From assembly GCF_000495915.1 (NCBI RefSeq), contig NZ_AOFQ01000016.1, forward strand, positions 56,761 to 120,760: DNA of 64,000 nt. Direction: 5' to 3'. This DNA is from Stutzerimonas chloritidismutans AW-1. Its GTDB lineage: Bacteria; Pseudomonadota; Gammaproteobacteria; Pseudomonadales; Pseudomonadaceae. Made by a program: the position numbers and the translations under genes. Below the pieces are notes generated by a model that saw only the letters and a program-made list of their open reading frames with translations, had not been told where the DNA came from and made no database searches. Position 1 is the stretch's first letter. Every line of letters begins with the position of its first letter. Below, in pieces: positions 36,501 through 45,246 of the stretch.

Positions 36501-37614
36501 CGATCACGTAGCGGATACCGGGCACGGTCAGCGAGGTCTCGGCGACGTTGGTGGCCAGCACGATCTTGCGCCCCGGTCGCGGCTGGAAGATTTTCTGTTG
36601 CTCGGCCGGCGTCAGCCGCGCATAAAGCGGCAGCACCTCGGTGAACTTCAAGTTGGCCTTGCGCAGCACCTCGGCCGCGTCGCGAATCTCGCGTTCGCCG
36701 GGCAGGAACACCAGCACGTCGCCGGGGCGCTTGCCGACGCTCTGCTCGTGGGTCGTAATTTCATCCAGCGCGGCGAGGATGCCCTGGTCGACGGTCAGGT
36801 CGTCCTCGACCCGGTTGCCGTCCTCGTCGATCTCAGCCGCCAGTGGCCGATACCAGGTTTCCACCGGGTAGGTACGCCCGGACACCTCGACGATGGGCGC
36901 ACCGTCGAAGTGCTCGCTAAAACGCTGCAGATCGATGGTCGCCGAGGTGATGATGACCTTCAGATCCGGCCGGCGCGGCAGCAGGGTCTTGAGAAAACCG
37001 AGCAGGAAGTCGATGTTCAGCGAACGCTCGTGGGCCTCGTCGACGATGATCGTGTCGTAACGCTCGAGGAAGCGGTCGTGCTGCGTCTCGGCCAGCAGGA
37101 TGCCATCGGTCATCAGCTTGATCAGCGAGCTGTCCTTGCTCTGATCCTCGAAACGCACCTGATAACCCACAAGTTCACCGAGTGGCGTGCCGATTTCCTC
37201 TGCCACCCGCGTGGCGACGCTGCGCGCTGCGAGCCGGCGCGGCTGGGTATGGCCGATCAGCCCGTGTACGCCACGGCCGATTTCCAGACAGATTTTCGGC
37301 AGCTGAGTGGTCTTGCCGGAGCCGGTCTCACCGGCAATCACCAGCACCTGGTGCTTTTCCAGCGCGGCCTTGATCTCGTCGCGCTTGGCGGCGATTGGCA
37401 GGCTATCGTCGTAGCGAATGCGCGGCACACTCTGCCTGCGCGCCTCGACCTTGGCGGCGGACGCCTGAAAACGCTCCAGCCACTGGGCCAGTTTGGCCTC
37501 ATCCGGCTGTTTTCTCAGCTCGTGCAGCTGCCGGCGCAGGCGGTGGCGATCAGCGAACAGGGCCTGGTCGAGATTCTTCAGCAGGGTATCGATAGCGAGC
37601 GTTGCGTCGGTCAT
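33532..37614 (-). CDS. hrpA: ATP-dependent RNA helicase HrpA
   Basis: The protein has 1360 residues, about 60 longer than E. coli HrpA. The helicase core shows GETGSGKTTQ (Walker A), DEAHERS (motif II), SATID (motif III) and QRKGRCGR (motif VI), followed by HA2/OB-fold and the long HrpA C-terminal extension. HrpA resolves stalled ribosomes and messages. I chose the ATG at 37614 (MTDATLAID); a 31-residue upstream extension is arginine/proline-rich and unlikely. Near residues 616-665 there is a low-complexity insert rich in Arg, Ser, Pro and Thr, part of which is encoded by a REP hairpin at 35693-35718. rarD follows downstream. Confidence 0.92.
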   Translation of the reverse strand: MTDATLAIDTLLKNLDQALFADRHRLRRQLHELRKQPDEAKLAQWLERFQASAAKVEARRQSVPRIRYDDSLPIAAKRDEIKAALEKHQVLVIAGETGSGKTTQLPKICLEIGRGVHGLIGHTQPRRLAARSVATRVAEEIGTPLGELVGYQVRFEDQSKDSSLIKLMTDGILLAETQHDRFLERYDTIIVDEAHERSLNIDFLLGFLKTLLPRRPDLKVIITSATIDLQRFSEHFDGAPIVEVSGRTYPVETWYRPLAAEIDEDGNRVEDDLTVDQGILAALDEITTHEQSVGKRPGDVLVFLPGEREIRDAAEVLRKANLKFTEVLPLYARLTPAEQQKIFQPRPGRKIVLATNVAETSLTVPGIRYVIDSGTARISRYSYRAKVQRLPIEAVSQASANQRKGRCGRVEPGICIRLYSEEDFLGRPEFTDPEILRTNLAAVILQMLHLRLGDIQDFPFIEPPDGKAISDGFNLLQELSAVNRENQLTPMGRQLARLPIDPRLGRMLLEAAQQGSLAEVLIVASALSVQDVRERPADRQQAADQAHAQWKDPDSDFAALINIWRGFEEKRQELGSNPLRSWCRKNFLNYLRLREWRDAHRQLTLIARELKLGSGRSVDGSGQTPRADKARRVEDGEASSTRPAGASAQPTPTKDTKVNVILRQQAEASDEAQKAKGYAAVHKAILAGLLSQIGNKTEEGDFLGARQRRFWVHPSSVIGRKKPNWLMAAELVETTKLFARMVAKIEPDWIEPLAGHLIKKNHFEPHWGKKRGQVVAYEQVTLYGMIVVGRRPVHYGPIDPPAARELFIREGLVRGEMHSRARALSANRELLERLDELEAKARRRDILADEETLFDYYAARLPADIYQTASFENWYKRESQKDPQLLIMREEDVLAREASEVTAAQYPDHLSIGELQLPLEYHFEPNHPRDGVTLHVPAPLLPQLRSERLDWLVPGLLETKAVALVRNLPKALRKNFVPVPDFVGAALAKITFGEGALPEALGRELLRMTGARVSDDAWAEAAAGLESHLKMNIEVVDARGKFLGEGRDLAELTARFAEASQAALAPQQQKAEQKPVEAKGFAQVAEKAQAKMAGLSMTVYPALVEEAGVVKEGRFPTQAEAEWQHRRALQRLLLQQLAEPAKYLRNKLPGLTELGLLYRDMGKVDALVEDILLASLDSCILDGEAQLPRDGAALASLAERKRGDWTAHAERLARLTLEILKYWHGLQKRFKGKIDLAQAVALNDIKAQLGNLVYPGFVRETPAEWLKEYPRYLKAIEQRFEKIGAQLQRDRVWSGELAGYWEQYQTRLKKHLQEGKRDAELALYRWMLEEYRVSLWAQQLGTRMAVSDKRLNKQWSQVEP
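35693..35718. repeat. REP-type hairpin inside hrpA coding sequence
   Basis: GTGGAAGA and TCTTCCAC form a perfect 8-bp stem around ten bases; on the minus strand the loop reads CGGCGAAGCC and is preceded by GTAGG, a common REP flank. A second hairpin, CGTGCC-TTATC-GGCACG, sits at 35723-35739. The segment is in frame with hrpA and encodes part of its extra low-complexity segment. Confidence 0.7.
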
Positions 37615-37728
37615 GGACAGCCGTGGGGCAATTCGAGAAGGCGCGATTGTCGCAGATTTGCCCGGCCGGCCGAAGGGAAAGGGTTTGTGCAGGGACCGCG
37701 CCGGCATGCCGGCGCGGTGTTCAGCCGA

Positions 37729-39333
37729 TCAACGGATCCAGTGACCCCAGCGCGACTTCTCCTGTACCTGCTGGATGCGCATGCTACCAATGCTCTGCTC
37801 CGCCGCTGCGGCGATCTCGTCATCGATCATCCGGGTCGACAGTGACAGCCAGCTGGTGGCGAAGGCTAGCGCATCACCGTGCAACTCCAGCGCCTCGGTG
37901 GAGATGTTGCCGAGGTTGTCGCATTCGTTGTGATAGCACGGATCGAACGGCTGGCCGGCTGCGCCGCCGTAACGCTGCGCCTGCTCCTCGGTCTTGATGT
38001 CCTCGGCACCGGTGAACAGACCGCCGAAGGCGATGCCGTCCTCGAAGAACTGTGCGTAGTCGGAGCGGAAATCGATCTCGGTGCCTTCAGACGGCGCATT
38101 GCGCAGCTGGAAGTAGGTGCGCAGCAGGCGTTCGATGGCGGCCGAGCCGGGTGGCCCCTGCAGGCCGAAGTCGGAGCCATCGCCGTCATAGATGAAGTTG
38201 GCGTAGTTCGGCGAACCGATCATGTCGACGTTCAGATAGGCCTTGATGCGCTGTTTCTCCTCGTCCGGGAGCTGCGTGACGTAGTAGGTCGAGCCCACCA
38301 GGCCGGACTCCTCCGCGCCCCACCAGGCAAAGCGCACCTTGTTTTCCGGCCGCGCCTTGCTCATCAGTAGGGCCATTTCCAGCAGCGCGGCGCTGCCCGA
38401 GCCGTTGTCGTTGATGCCCGCCCCTTCGAACACCGAGTCCAGGTGCGCGCCGACCATGACCACGTTGCCCGGATCGCCGCGGCGCGTTTCAGCCAGCAGG
38501 TTGTAGGTCTCGGTCTGCTCGCGCACCACGTCGACGTTCATGCTCAGTTGCAGCCCCGCGGTCTGCGACCAGGCCACGCCGTTATCGTAGGTCGAGAACA
38601 TCACCGGGATGCCGCCGCTGTAGTCCTCGCCCAGGGTTGCGACCAGCAGCCCCTTGCGGTCCTCGGTGTCCCCCTGATTGAAGATGATGGCGCCTGCCGC
38701 ACCGGCCGCCGCGGCATTGCTCGCCTTCTGCCCGAACGGACAGGTGCCGCGCTGCATCAAGGCAATGGCACCGGCCGGGAAGCCGGCGAAGTCCTCGGGC
38801 TCACAGCCGCTGGTGGAGGTGTTGCCAGCGCCGAGAGCCAGGTCGACCGGCACCACCGGTGCGGTGACATTGCCCGGATCGGTCTGATCGGCGTAGGTGA
38901 AATCCTCCTCCCAGACGTACTGGGCCGGCTGCGGCGCCACGGCGCTCAGCGTGCCGGGGCTGACGGGATAGAAGGCGAGGAACGGGAAGGCCTGCACTTC
39001 GACGCGATAACCGGCGCGCTGCAGGCGGCTGCGCACGTAGTCGATCGACGCCTGATAACCGGGCTGACCGGACGCACGATTGCCGTCGTTCATCATGGCG
39101 ATGTCCTGCAACGCCTCCAGGTGCTTCATGACATTGCTCGCCTGCATGCAGCGCGGCAAACCGACCGGCGTACCGACCAGCAAGGGCGAACGGCAAAGCG
39201 CGGCGTTCGGCTTATCCGGCGTCCAGAAGTCATTGAATTGAGCGGTGTCTACCTGCGGCGCCGCGAAAGCGACACTTCCGGTAAGTAATGCGAGAGAAGC
39301 AACTACCCGAACAGCATTGTTTTTTTTGTGCAT
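37729..39333 (-). CDS. Secreted M28-family aminopeptidase (PaAP-like)
   Basis: The 534-residue protein has a Sec signal peptide (cleavage near AFA-AP), a propeptide-like region, an inserted PA domain (about 140-280, with MQRGTCPFGQKA) and an M28 zinc peptidase domain. Ligand and catalytic motifs are GAHLDSV, GINDNGSGSAA, WWGAEESGLVGS, NVDMIGS and CYHNECD. Length and layout match P. aeruginosa aminopeptidase PaAP (536 residues), a type II-secreted leucine aminopeptidase. The ATG at 39333 follows AGGATGAG. No terminator was seen between it and hrpA upstream of 37729. Confidence 0.9.
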   Translation of the reverse strand: MHKKNNAVRVVASLALLTGSVAFAAPQVDTAQFNDFWTPDKPNAALCRSPLLVGTPVGLPRCMQASNVMKHLEALQDIAMMNDGNRASGQPGYQASIDYVRSRLQRAGYRVEVQAFPFLAFYPVSPGTLSAVAPQPAQYVWEEDFTYADQTDPGNVTAPVVPVDLALGAGNTSTSGCEPEDFAGFPAGAIALMQRGTCPFGQKASNAAAAGAAGAIIFNQGDTEDRKGLLVATLGEDYSGGIPVMFSTYDNGVAWSQTAGLQLSMNVDVVREQTETYNLLAETRRGDPGNVVMVGAHLDSVFEGAGINDNGSGSAALLEMALLMSKARPENKVRFAWWGAEESGLVGSTYYVTQLPDEEKQRIKAYLNVDMIGSPNYANFIYDGDGSDFGLQGPPGSAAIERLLRTYFQLRNAPSEGTEIDFRSDYAQFFEDGIAFGGLFTGAEDIKTEEQAQRYGGAAGQPFDPCYHNECDNLGNISTEALELHGDALAFATSWLSLSTRMIDDEIAAAAEQSIGSMRIQQVQEKSRWGHWIR

Positions 39334-39534
39334 GGGTAACTCATCCTTGCAACGGATTGATGGGCAGGCCGCCTGTGGCTTGCGCCATCGTCCCCTACTG
39401 CTTTCAGCGGACGCGGCCATAGGGAGCTAGACCGAACGGCCGCCGTCTCGGTTCTGAGACAGCCGCCCGCCGGTAGCACCGTTGATCGGGTTGCAGGGAA
39501 CTTCATCAAGGCGCTTTACTGACTCTTGGCGGAG

Positions 39535-39554
39535 CGGCGCTGGAAACAGCGCCG
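39535..39554. terminator. Stem-loop with GAAA tetraloop after the second sCache MCP
   Basis: CGGCGCTG and CAGCGCCG form an 8-bp stem with a GAAA loop, 48 bases beyond the MCP stop at 39602. There is no T run, so termination would be weak or Rho-assisted. Confidence 0.4.
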
Positions 39555-39601
39555 TTCAGCAACGGCGACAGGCGTTGCACCTGCCGCCGGAGAACGTCGA
39601 A

Positions 39602-41287
39602 TCAGATTCGGAACTGACCGACCAGCTGCTGCAGTTGCACGGTCAGTCCATTCAGCTCGCGGGAGGTCTGGGCTCCCTGAGCGGCGTCGCTGGCCACACC
39701 GTCCACCGCATCGGCAATGTGGTGCACGCTGCGGTTGATCTCCTCGGCCACGGCGGTCTGCTCCTCGGCGGCGGCGGCGATCTGCGCGTTCATCGAGTTG
39801 ATGGTGCCGATCAGTGCGGAGATGGCATCCAGTGACTCACCGGCCTGGTTGGCTTGGTCACGGGTGCTCTCGCCTTTCTCGCCAGCGCGCAACATGGTGG
39901 CGACGGTGTTGGAAGTGGCGCTCTGCAGACGGTCGATCATGCCCTGGATTTCACCGGTGCTCTGCTGGGTACGGCTGGCAAGGGCACGTACTTCGTCGGC
40001 GACCACGGCGAAACCGCGACCTGCCTCACCGGCACGGGCTGCCTCGATGGCCGCATTGAGCGCCAGCAGGTTGGTCTGCTCGGCGATGGCGCGGATCACG
40101 TCAAGCACACCAACGATGCCTTTCACGTCCTGCTGCAGCCCTTCCAGCGACTCACCGCTACCACGCAGCTCGCCCACCAGTTCGTGAATGTGGTGGATGC
40201 TCTGATCGACTACCTGCTTGGCCGCAACGCCCTGCTGATCGGTCTGCTGCGCCGCTTCGGCGGCACGCTGGGCGCTCATCGCGACCTCGTGGGCCGCGGC
40301 CGACATCTCGTTGATCGCTGTGGCGACCTGATCGGTCTCGCTGCGCTGGTCGGCCATAGCCTGTTCCGAGCGCTGCGCCTGGCTGGCCACCGCACCGACC
40401 AGCCCGCTCAATTGCGTGGTGGTGCCGGCAACCTGCTGTACCAGCGAATGGATCTTCTCGACGAAGCGGTTGAACGACATGGCCAACTCACCCAGTTCAT
40501 CCTGGCTGGTGATCGGTAGTCGCTGGGTCAGGTCGCCGTCGCCCTGGGCCATGTCATCCAGATTGCGCTTGATCAGCACCAGCGGACTGAGCAGGGCATT
40601 GCTCATGAAGACGGCTAGCAGCGCCATCAACGCCAGCAGCGCGAACGCCGAAACCAGCATGATGGCTACCAGCCCGTCGATGCGCTCCTGAAACTCTGCC
40701 CGCGCGGCCTGCACGTCGCGCTCGACGCCATCCAGGTTCAACGATGTGCCGAAGACCATGTTCCATTTGGGCAGGAATTCGGCATAGCCGACCTTGGGCA
40801 CCAGCACACTGCTGTCACCCAGCACGAAGCTGTAGTCGACGTAGTGGCTGCCGTCCTGGCCGGCGCGCACCAGCTCGCGAATGGCGTAGACACCGTTCGG
40901 GTCACGGTAGTCGTAGAAGCTCTGGCCGATCTTGTCCTTGGTGTTGCCCTGCAGGATGCGCACGGCCTGGGAGTCATAGCCCCAGAAATAGCCGTCCTTG
41001 CCATAGGACATCCGCTCGAGAATGGCCACCGCCTGATCGCGCGCCTGCATGTCGCCTTCGGCGGAGCGCTCGTGGATCGGCCCGATGGCATTGCGCGCAA
41101 GCTCGACGTAATGCTTGAGCTCGGCACGCCGATCCTGAATGAGGCTCTTGCGGGTGTGCTCTTCCTGCTGTTCGGCCAGTGCGCGCAATTCATAGACGGC
41201 GATGCCGCTGAGGAGGATGGAGAGCAGTAGAATCGGGCCCAGCGTGAGCAACAGCAGCTTCATTCGTAAACGAAGATTGGAGAGCAT
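39602..41287 (-). CDS. Methyl-accepting chemotaxis protein with sCache_2 sensor (paralogue B)
   Basis: The protein has 561 residues: TM1 at about 9-31, a single-Cache periplasmic domain ([27 protein letters not shown]), TM2 near 190-212, HAMP, and a full signalling domain with [20 protein letters not shown]. sCache_2 receptors often sense small organic acids. The ATG at 41287 gives the N-terminus [14 protein letters not shown]. It lies 183 bases beyond the very similar upstream MCP; the two appear to be a tandem duplication. No adaptation pentapeptide is visible at the C-terminus. Confidence 0.92.
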   Translation of the reverse strand: MLSNLRLRMKLLLLTLGPILLLSILLSGIAVYELRALAEQQEEHTRKSLIQDRRAELKHYVELARNAIGPIHERSAEGDMQARDQAVAILERMSYGKDGYFWGYDSQAVRILQGNTKDKIGQSFYDYRDPNGVYAIRELVRAGQDGSHYVDYSFVLGDSSVLVPKVGYAEFLPKWNMVFGTSLNLDGVERDVQAARAEFQERIDGLVAIMLVSAFALLALMALLAVFMSNALLSPLVLIKRNLDDMAQGDGDLTQRLPITSQDELGELAMSFNRFVEKIHSLVQQVAGTTTQLSGLVGAVASQAQRSEQAMADQRSETDQVATAINEMSAAAHEVAMSAQRAAEAAQQTDQQGVAAKQVVDQSIHHIHELVGELRGSGESLEGLQQDVKGIVGVLDVIRAIAEQTNLLALNAAIEAARAGEAGRGFAVVADEVRALASRTQQSTGEIQGMIDRLQSATSNTVATMLRAGEKGESTRDQANQAGESLDAISALIGTINSMNAQIAAAAEEQTAVAEEINRSVHHIADAVDGVASDAAQGAQTSRELNGLTVQLQQLVGQFRI

Positions 41288-41416
41288 TCTGATCGATCCC
41301 TTTAGGTACTTGTAGCAAGAGAAATTGCGACAAAAAAAAGGCGCCACTTAAGCACCAATTGCGCAAGTACCTTCGGTTGTCGACCTGACGGGAGCTTTCT
41401 TTACCCCATGAACGAC

Positions 41417-41439
41417 GAAACCCTGCATGGCAGGGTTTC
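41417..41439. terminator. Strong stem-loop between the two tandem MCP genes
   Basis: GAAACCCTGC and GCAGGGTTTC form a perfect 10-bp stem around ATG, 31 bases past the stop of the upstream MCP at 41470. The T content behind it on the minus strand is modest, so it may terminate partially. Confidence 0.55.
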
Positions 41440-41469
41440 GCGATAGCCCGTCCTAGAGCGGCTTGTCGA

Positions 41470-43131
41470 TCAGATGCGGAACTGTCCCACCAGCCGCTGG
41501 AGCTGTTCCGCCAGACCATTGAGTTCACGTGCGGTTTGCGCGCCCTGGGCGGCATCGCTGGCCACACCGTCCACCGCGTCGGCGATATGGTGCACGCTGC
41601 GGTTGATCTCCTCGGCCACGGCGGTCTGCTCTTCGGCGGCGGCGGCGATCTGCGCGTTCATCGAATTGATGGTGCCGATCAGTGCGGAGATGGCATCCAG
41701 CGACTCCCAGGCCTGATTGGCATGATCACGAGTGCTCTCGCCTTTCTCACCGGCGCGCAGCATGGTGCTGACGGTGTTCGAAGTTGCGTTCTGCAGGCGA
41801 TCGATCATGCCCTGAATCTCGCCGGTGCTCTGCTGCGTGCGGCTGGCCAGCGCCCTTACCTCGTCAGCCACCACCGCGAACCCACGCCCCGCCTCGCCGG
41901 CACGGGCCGCCTCGATGGCGGCATTGAGCGCCAGCAGGTTGGTCTGCTCGGCAATGGCACGAATCACGTCGAGCACGCCGACGATGCCTTTCACGTCCTG
42001 TTGCAGCCCCTCCAGTGACTCGCCGCTGCCGCGCAGCTCGCCCACCAGTTCATGAATCTGGTGAATGCTCTGGTCTACGACCTGCTTGGCCGCAACGCCC
42101 TGCTGATCGGTTTCGCGCGCGGCCTCGGCGGCACGCTGGGCGCTCATCGCCACTTCGTGGGCAGCGGCCGACATCTCGTTGATTGCCGTGGCCACCTGGT
42201 CGGTTTCGCTGCGCTGATCGGCCATGGCGTGCTCCGAACGCTGCGCCTGGCTGGCGACTTCACCCACCAGGCCGGTCAGCTGCGCGGTGGTTCCGGCGAC
42301 CTGTTGCACCAGCACGTGGATCTTCTCGACGAAGCGGTTGAACGATGCCGACAGCTCACCCAGCTCGTCACGGCTGGTAACCGGCAGGCGATGAGTCAGG
42401 TCGCCATCGCCCTCGGCCATGTCGTCGAGGTTCTGCTTGATCTGCAGCAGCGGCCGCAGAATGGCATTGCTCATCAGCACCGCGAGCACGGCAACGAGGA
42501 TGAGCAGCAGCAGCGCGGATCCAAGCATGATCAGCGTGAGACTGTCGATGCGCGCCTGGAAGGCTGCCCGAGCCTCACCGACATCGCGCTCGACGTCATC
42601 CAGGTTCAGCGAAGTGCCGAATACCAGGTTCCATTTCGGCAGGTACTCGGCATAGCCGACCTTGGGCACCAGTGCATTGCTGCCCGGCACGGCGAAACTG
42701 TAGTCGACGTAGTGGCTACCGTTCTGACCCACCTTGACCAGTTCACGAATCGCATACACGCCATTCGGGTCCTTGAAGTCGGCAAAGTTCTCACCGATAC
42801 GCTCGCGGGTCGCGCCCTGGAACACGCGAACGGACTGCCCGTCGTAACCCCAGAAGTAGCCCTCGCGGCCGTAGGTCAGCCCTTCCAGCAGCGCCACGGC
42901 CTGATCGCGGGCCTGCAGGTCGCCTTCGGCGGAGCGCTCATAGATCGGCGCAATCGCATTGCGGGCGAGCTGCACGTAACTTTCGAGTTCGACGCGTCGG
43001 TCGCGGATGAGACTGGCGCGGGTCTGCGTTTCCTGCTGGTCAGCCAGATCCTGCAGCTCGATCACCGCAACGCCGCTGAGCAGAACAGCGAGCAGCAGAA
43101 TCGGGCCAAGGGCAAGCAAGAGCAGCTTCAC
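41470..43131 (-). CDS. Methyl-accepting chemotaxis protein with sCache_2 sensor (paralogue A), GTG restart
   Basis: The protein from GTG 43131 is 553 residues and parallels the downstream MCP throughout: TM1, sCache_2 ([15 protein letters not shown]), TM2, HAMP and a nearly identical signalling domain. In the paralogue the start is [14 protein letters not shown]; here the matching reading is ATG CTG TCA TCA CTA CGA TTG TGA and then GTG AAG CTG. The stop therefore lies where Arg8 was, and the GTG is the next codon. GGGGGA lies before the ATG at 43155, not before the GTG, so translation probably depends on reinitiation. The encoded receptor still begins just before TM1 and may be functional. 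Confidence 0.88.
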   Translation of the reverse strand: MKLLLLALGPILLLAVLLSGVAVIELQDLADQQETQTRASLIRDRRVELESYVQLARNAIAPIYERSAEGDLQARDQAVALLEGLTYGREGYFWGYDGQSVRVFQGATRERIGENFADFKDPNGVYAIRELVKVGQNGSHYVDYSFAVPGSNALVPKVGYAEYLPKWNLVFGTSLNLDDVERDVGEARAAFQARIDSLTLIMLGSALLLLILVAVLAVLMSNAILRPLLQIKQNLDDMAEGDGDLTHRLPVTSRDELGELSASFNRFVEKIHVLVQQVAGTTAQLTGLVGEVASQAQRSEHAMADQRSETDQVATAINEMSAAAHEVAMSAQRAAEAARETDQQGVAAKQVVDQSIHQIHELVGELRGSGESLEGLQQDVKGIVGVLDVIRAIAEQTNLLALNAAIEAARAGEAGRGFAVVADEVRALASRTQQSTGEIQGMIDRLQNATSNTVSTMLRAGEKGESTRDHANQAWESLDAISALIGTINSMNAQIAAAAEEQTAVAEEINRSVHHIADAVDGVASDAAQGAQTARELNGLAEQLQRLVGQFRI

Positions 43132-43155
43132 TCACAATCGTAGTGATGACAGCAT
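43132..43155 (-). CDS. Seven-codon leader reading frame ahead of MCP paralogue A
   Basis: ATG-CTG-TCA-TCA-CTA-CGA-TTG-TGA reads MLSSLRL and ends directly before the GTG start of the MCP. It has a good ribosome site (GGGGGA, 10 bases upstream). It equals the first residues of the paralogue (MLSNLRL), so it is the detached N-terminus of the MCP rather than an unrelated peptide. Confidence 0.6.
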   Translation of the reverse strand: MLSSLRL

Positions 43156-43285
43156 CTGGTAATCCCCCATGAAAAACGCGGTTAAGTAGTGCCATTGTGC
43201 CACCGACTACATCACGAGGAGAACGCTACCAAGTGATAATTCAAGCCGCGCGGCGCGCTGCCGATGAACGTTGTTCGCAAAAACG

Positions 43286-43314
43286 AAAAAACCCCGCCGA
43301 GGCGGGGTTTTTTT
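43286..43314. terminator. Bidirectional Rho-independent terminator
   Basis: CCCCGC-CGAG-GCGGGG is flanked by six A on the left and seven T on the right. It lies 17 bases after the fadD1 stop (43331) and terminates fadD1 on the minus strand. Confidence 0.92.
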
Positions 43315-43330
43315 CGTCGAGGTACGAGTA

Positions 43331-45022
43331 CTACTTCTTGTGGCCCAGCTTGCGCAACTCTTCATCACGCAACTCACGACGCAGGATCTTGCCGACGTTG
43401 GTGGTCGGCAGGCTGTCGCGGAACTCCACTGACTTCGGGCGCTTGTAGCCGGTCAGGTTATCGTGCATGTGCTGCATGACCTGCTCCTTGGTCAGGCTCT
43501 CCCCCGGTTTGACCACCACGAACAGCTTGATCGCCTCACCGGACTTCTCGTCCGGCACGCCAATGGCGGCGCACTGCAGCACCCCTGGCAGACCGGCAAG
43601 CACGTCTTCCAGCTCGTTGGGATAGACGTTGAAACCGGAGACCAGAATCATGTCCTTCTTGCGGTCGACGATGCGGATGTAGCCGTCTTCCTGAACGACA
43701 CCGATATCGCCCGACTTGAACCAACCTTCGGCGTCGATCACTTCGGCAGTGGCCTCGGGGCGCTGCCAGTAACCCTTCATCACCTGCGGGCCCTTGATGC
43801 ACAGCTCGCCGATCTCGCCTTGCGCCAGATCCTGGCCATCGTCATTGATGACCTTGAACTGCGTCGAAGGAACCGGAATGCCGATGGTGCCGATCTGGAT
43901 GTGCTCTATCGGATTGACCGAGGCCACCGGGCTGGTTTCGGTCAGGCCGTAGCCTTCGCAGATGGGGCAACCCGTCACCTGCTTCCAGCGCTCAGCCGTA
44001 GCCAGCTGCAGCGCCATACCGCCCGACAGGGTGACCTTGAGCGCGGAGAAATCCAGCTTGCGGAAGTCTTCGCTGTTGCACAGCGCCACGAACAGCGTGT
44101 TGAGGCCGACGAAGCCGCTGAAGCGATACTTCGACAGGTCCTTGATCATCGCCGGCAGGTCGCGCGGATTGGAGATCAGGATGTTGTGGTTGCCGCTGAG
44201 CATCATCGCCATGCAGTGAAAGGTGAAGGCGTAGATGTGGTAGAGCGGCAGAGGGGCGATCAGCACCTCGCTGCCGTCATTGAGGTTCGACCCCATCAGC
44301 GCCTTGCACTGCAGCATGTTGGCGACAATATTGCGGTGGGTCAGCATCGCGCCCTTGGCAACGCCCGTGGTACCGCCGGTGTACTGCAGCACGGCGACTT
44401 CATCGCTGCTCGGCGATACGTCCCGCACTGCCTTGCCACGACCCAGGGCCAGCGCGTCGTTGAGCTTGACCGCCTTCGGCAGGCTGTAGGCCGGGACCAT
44501 CTTCTTCACATGCTTGACCACCGCGTTCACCAGCATGCGCTTGAGCGGCGGCAGCATGTCGGCGACTTCGGTGATGACCACGTGCTTGATGCCGGTCTTG
44601 GGCAGCACTTCCTCGGCCAGATGCGCCATGTTGGCGAGGCAGACCAGCGCCTTGGCGCCGGCGTCGTTGAACTGGTGTTCCATTTCCCGCGCGGTATACA
44701 GCGGGTTGGTGTTGACCACGATGAGGCCGGCGCGCATGGCCCCGAACACCACGATGGGGTACTGGATCAGGTTGGGCAGCTGCACGGCGATACGGTCGCC
44801 GGGCTGAAGATCGGTGTTCTGCTGCAGATAGGCGGCGAAATCGCCGGACAGCTTGTACAGCTCACCATAGGTCAGGGTCTTGCCGAGATTGCTGAAGGCC
44901 GGCTTGTCGGCGAAACGCTCGCAAGACTGCTTGAGCACAGCCTGGATGTTCTGATACTCGTCGGGATTGATCTCGCTGGAGACACCAACAGGATACTTAT
45001 CCTTCCAGAAGTTATCGGTCAT
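43331..45022 (-). CDS. fadD1: Long-chain-fatty-acid-CoA ligase FadD1
   Basis: The 563-residue AMP-forming acyl-CoA synthetase has the P-loop motif YTGGTTGVAKGAML, the A8-type stretch GYGLTETSP, GWFKSGDIG and the fatty-acyl signature VDRKKDMILVSGFNVYPNE. It activates fatty acids with ATP and CoA at the inner membrane for beta-oxidation. AGGAG precedes the ATG at 45022 (MTDNFWKDK). It sits downstream of the paralogue fadD2 as in P. aeruginosa (PA3299/PA3300), which supports the names. Confidence 0.93.
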   Translation of the reverse strand: MTDNFWKDKYPVGVSSEINPDEYQNIQAVLKQSCERFADKPAFSNLGKTLTYGELYKLSGDFAAYLQQNTDLQPGDRIAVQLPNLIQYPIVVFGAMRAGLIVVNTNPLYTAREMEHQFNDAGAKALVCLANMAHLAEEVLPKTGIKHVVITEVADMLPPLKRMLVNAVVKHVKKMVPAYSLPKAVKLNDALALGRGKAVRDVSPSSDEVAVLQYTGGTTGVAKGAMLTHRNIVANMLQCKALMGSNLNDGSEVLIAPLPLYHIYAFTFHCMAMMLSGNHNILISNPRDLPAMIKDLSKYRFSGFVGLNTLFVALCNSEDFRKLDFSALKVTLSGGMALQLATAERWKQVTGCPICEGYGLTETSPVASVNPIEHIQIGTIGIPVPSTQFKVINDDGQDLAQGEIGELCIKGPQVMKGYWQRPEATAEVIDAEGWFKSGDIGVVQEDGYIRIVDRKKDMILVSGFNVYPNELEDVLAGLPGVLQCAAIGVPDEKSGEAIKLFVVVKPGESLTKEQVMQHMHDNLTGYKRPKSVEFRDSLPTTNVGKILRRELRDEELRKLGHKK

Positions 45023-45180
45023 GAACCCCACTCCTAAGCAACAGCTTTATTACTGCGCGATGGCAGCTGTTTTGTTGTGATTTGTTAACTTTTGTACCAC
45101 TAATCGGGCTAAAAGCGTGCCCGAGGTTAGCAGCTTTGCCCAGGAGCGAACAGAGTCCGGAACGCGTTGATTCGACATAA

Positions 45181-45208
45181 AGTGACCGGAACATATGTCC
45201 CGGTCACT
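45181..45208. promoter_or_regulatory. Long dyad between fadD2 and fadD1
   Basis: AGTGACCGG and CCGGTCACT are 9-bp arms around ACATATGT, itself a palindrome; only one base pair mismatches over 28 bases. It is 38 bases beyond the fadD2 stop and 159 before fadD1. On the minus strand it is followed by TTTATG. It may be a terminator for fadD2 or an operator for fadD1. Confidence 0.55.
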
Positions 45209-45246
45209 CAATTTGAGCCGCCCTCTGCGGGCTGCGCCTGTCGTTA

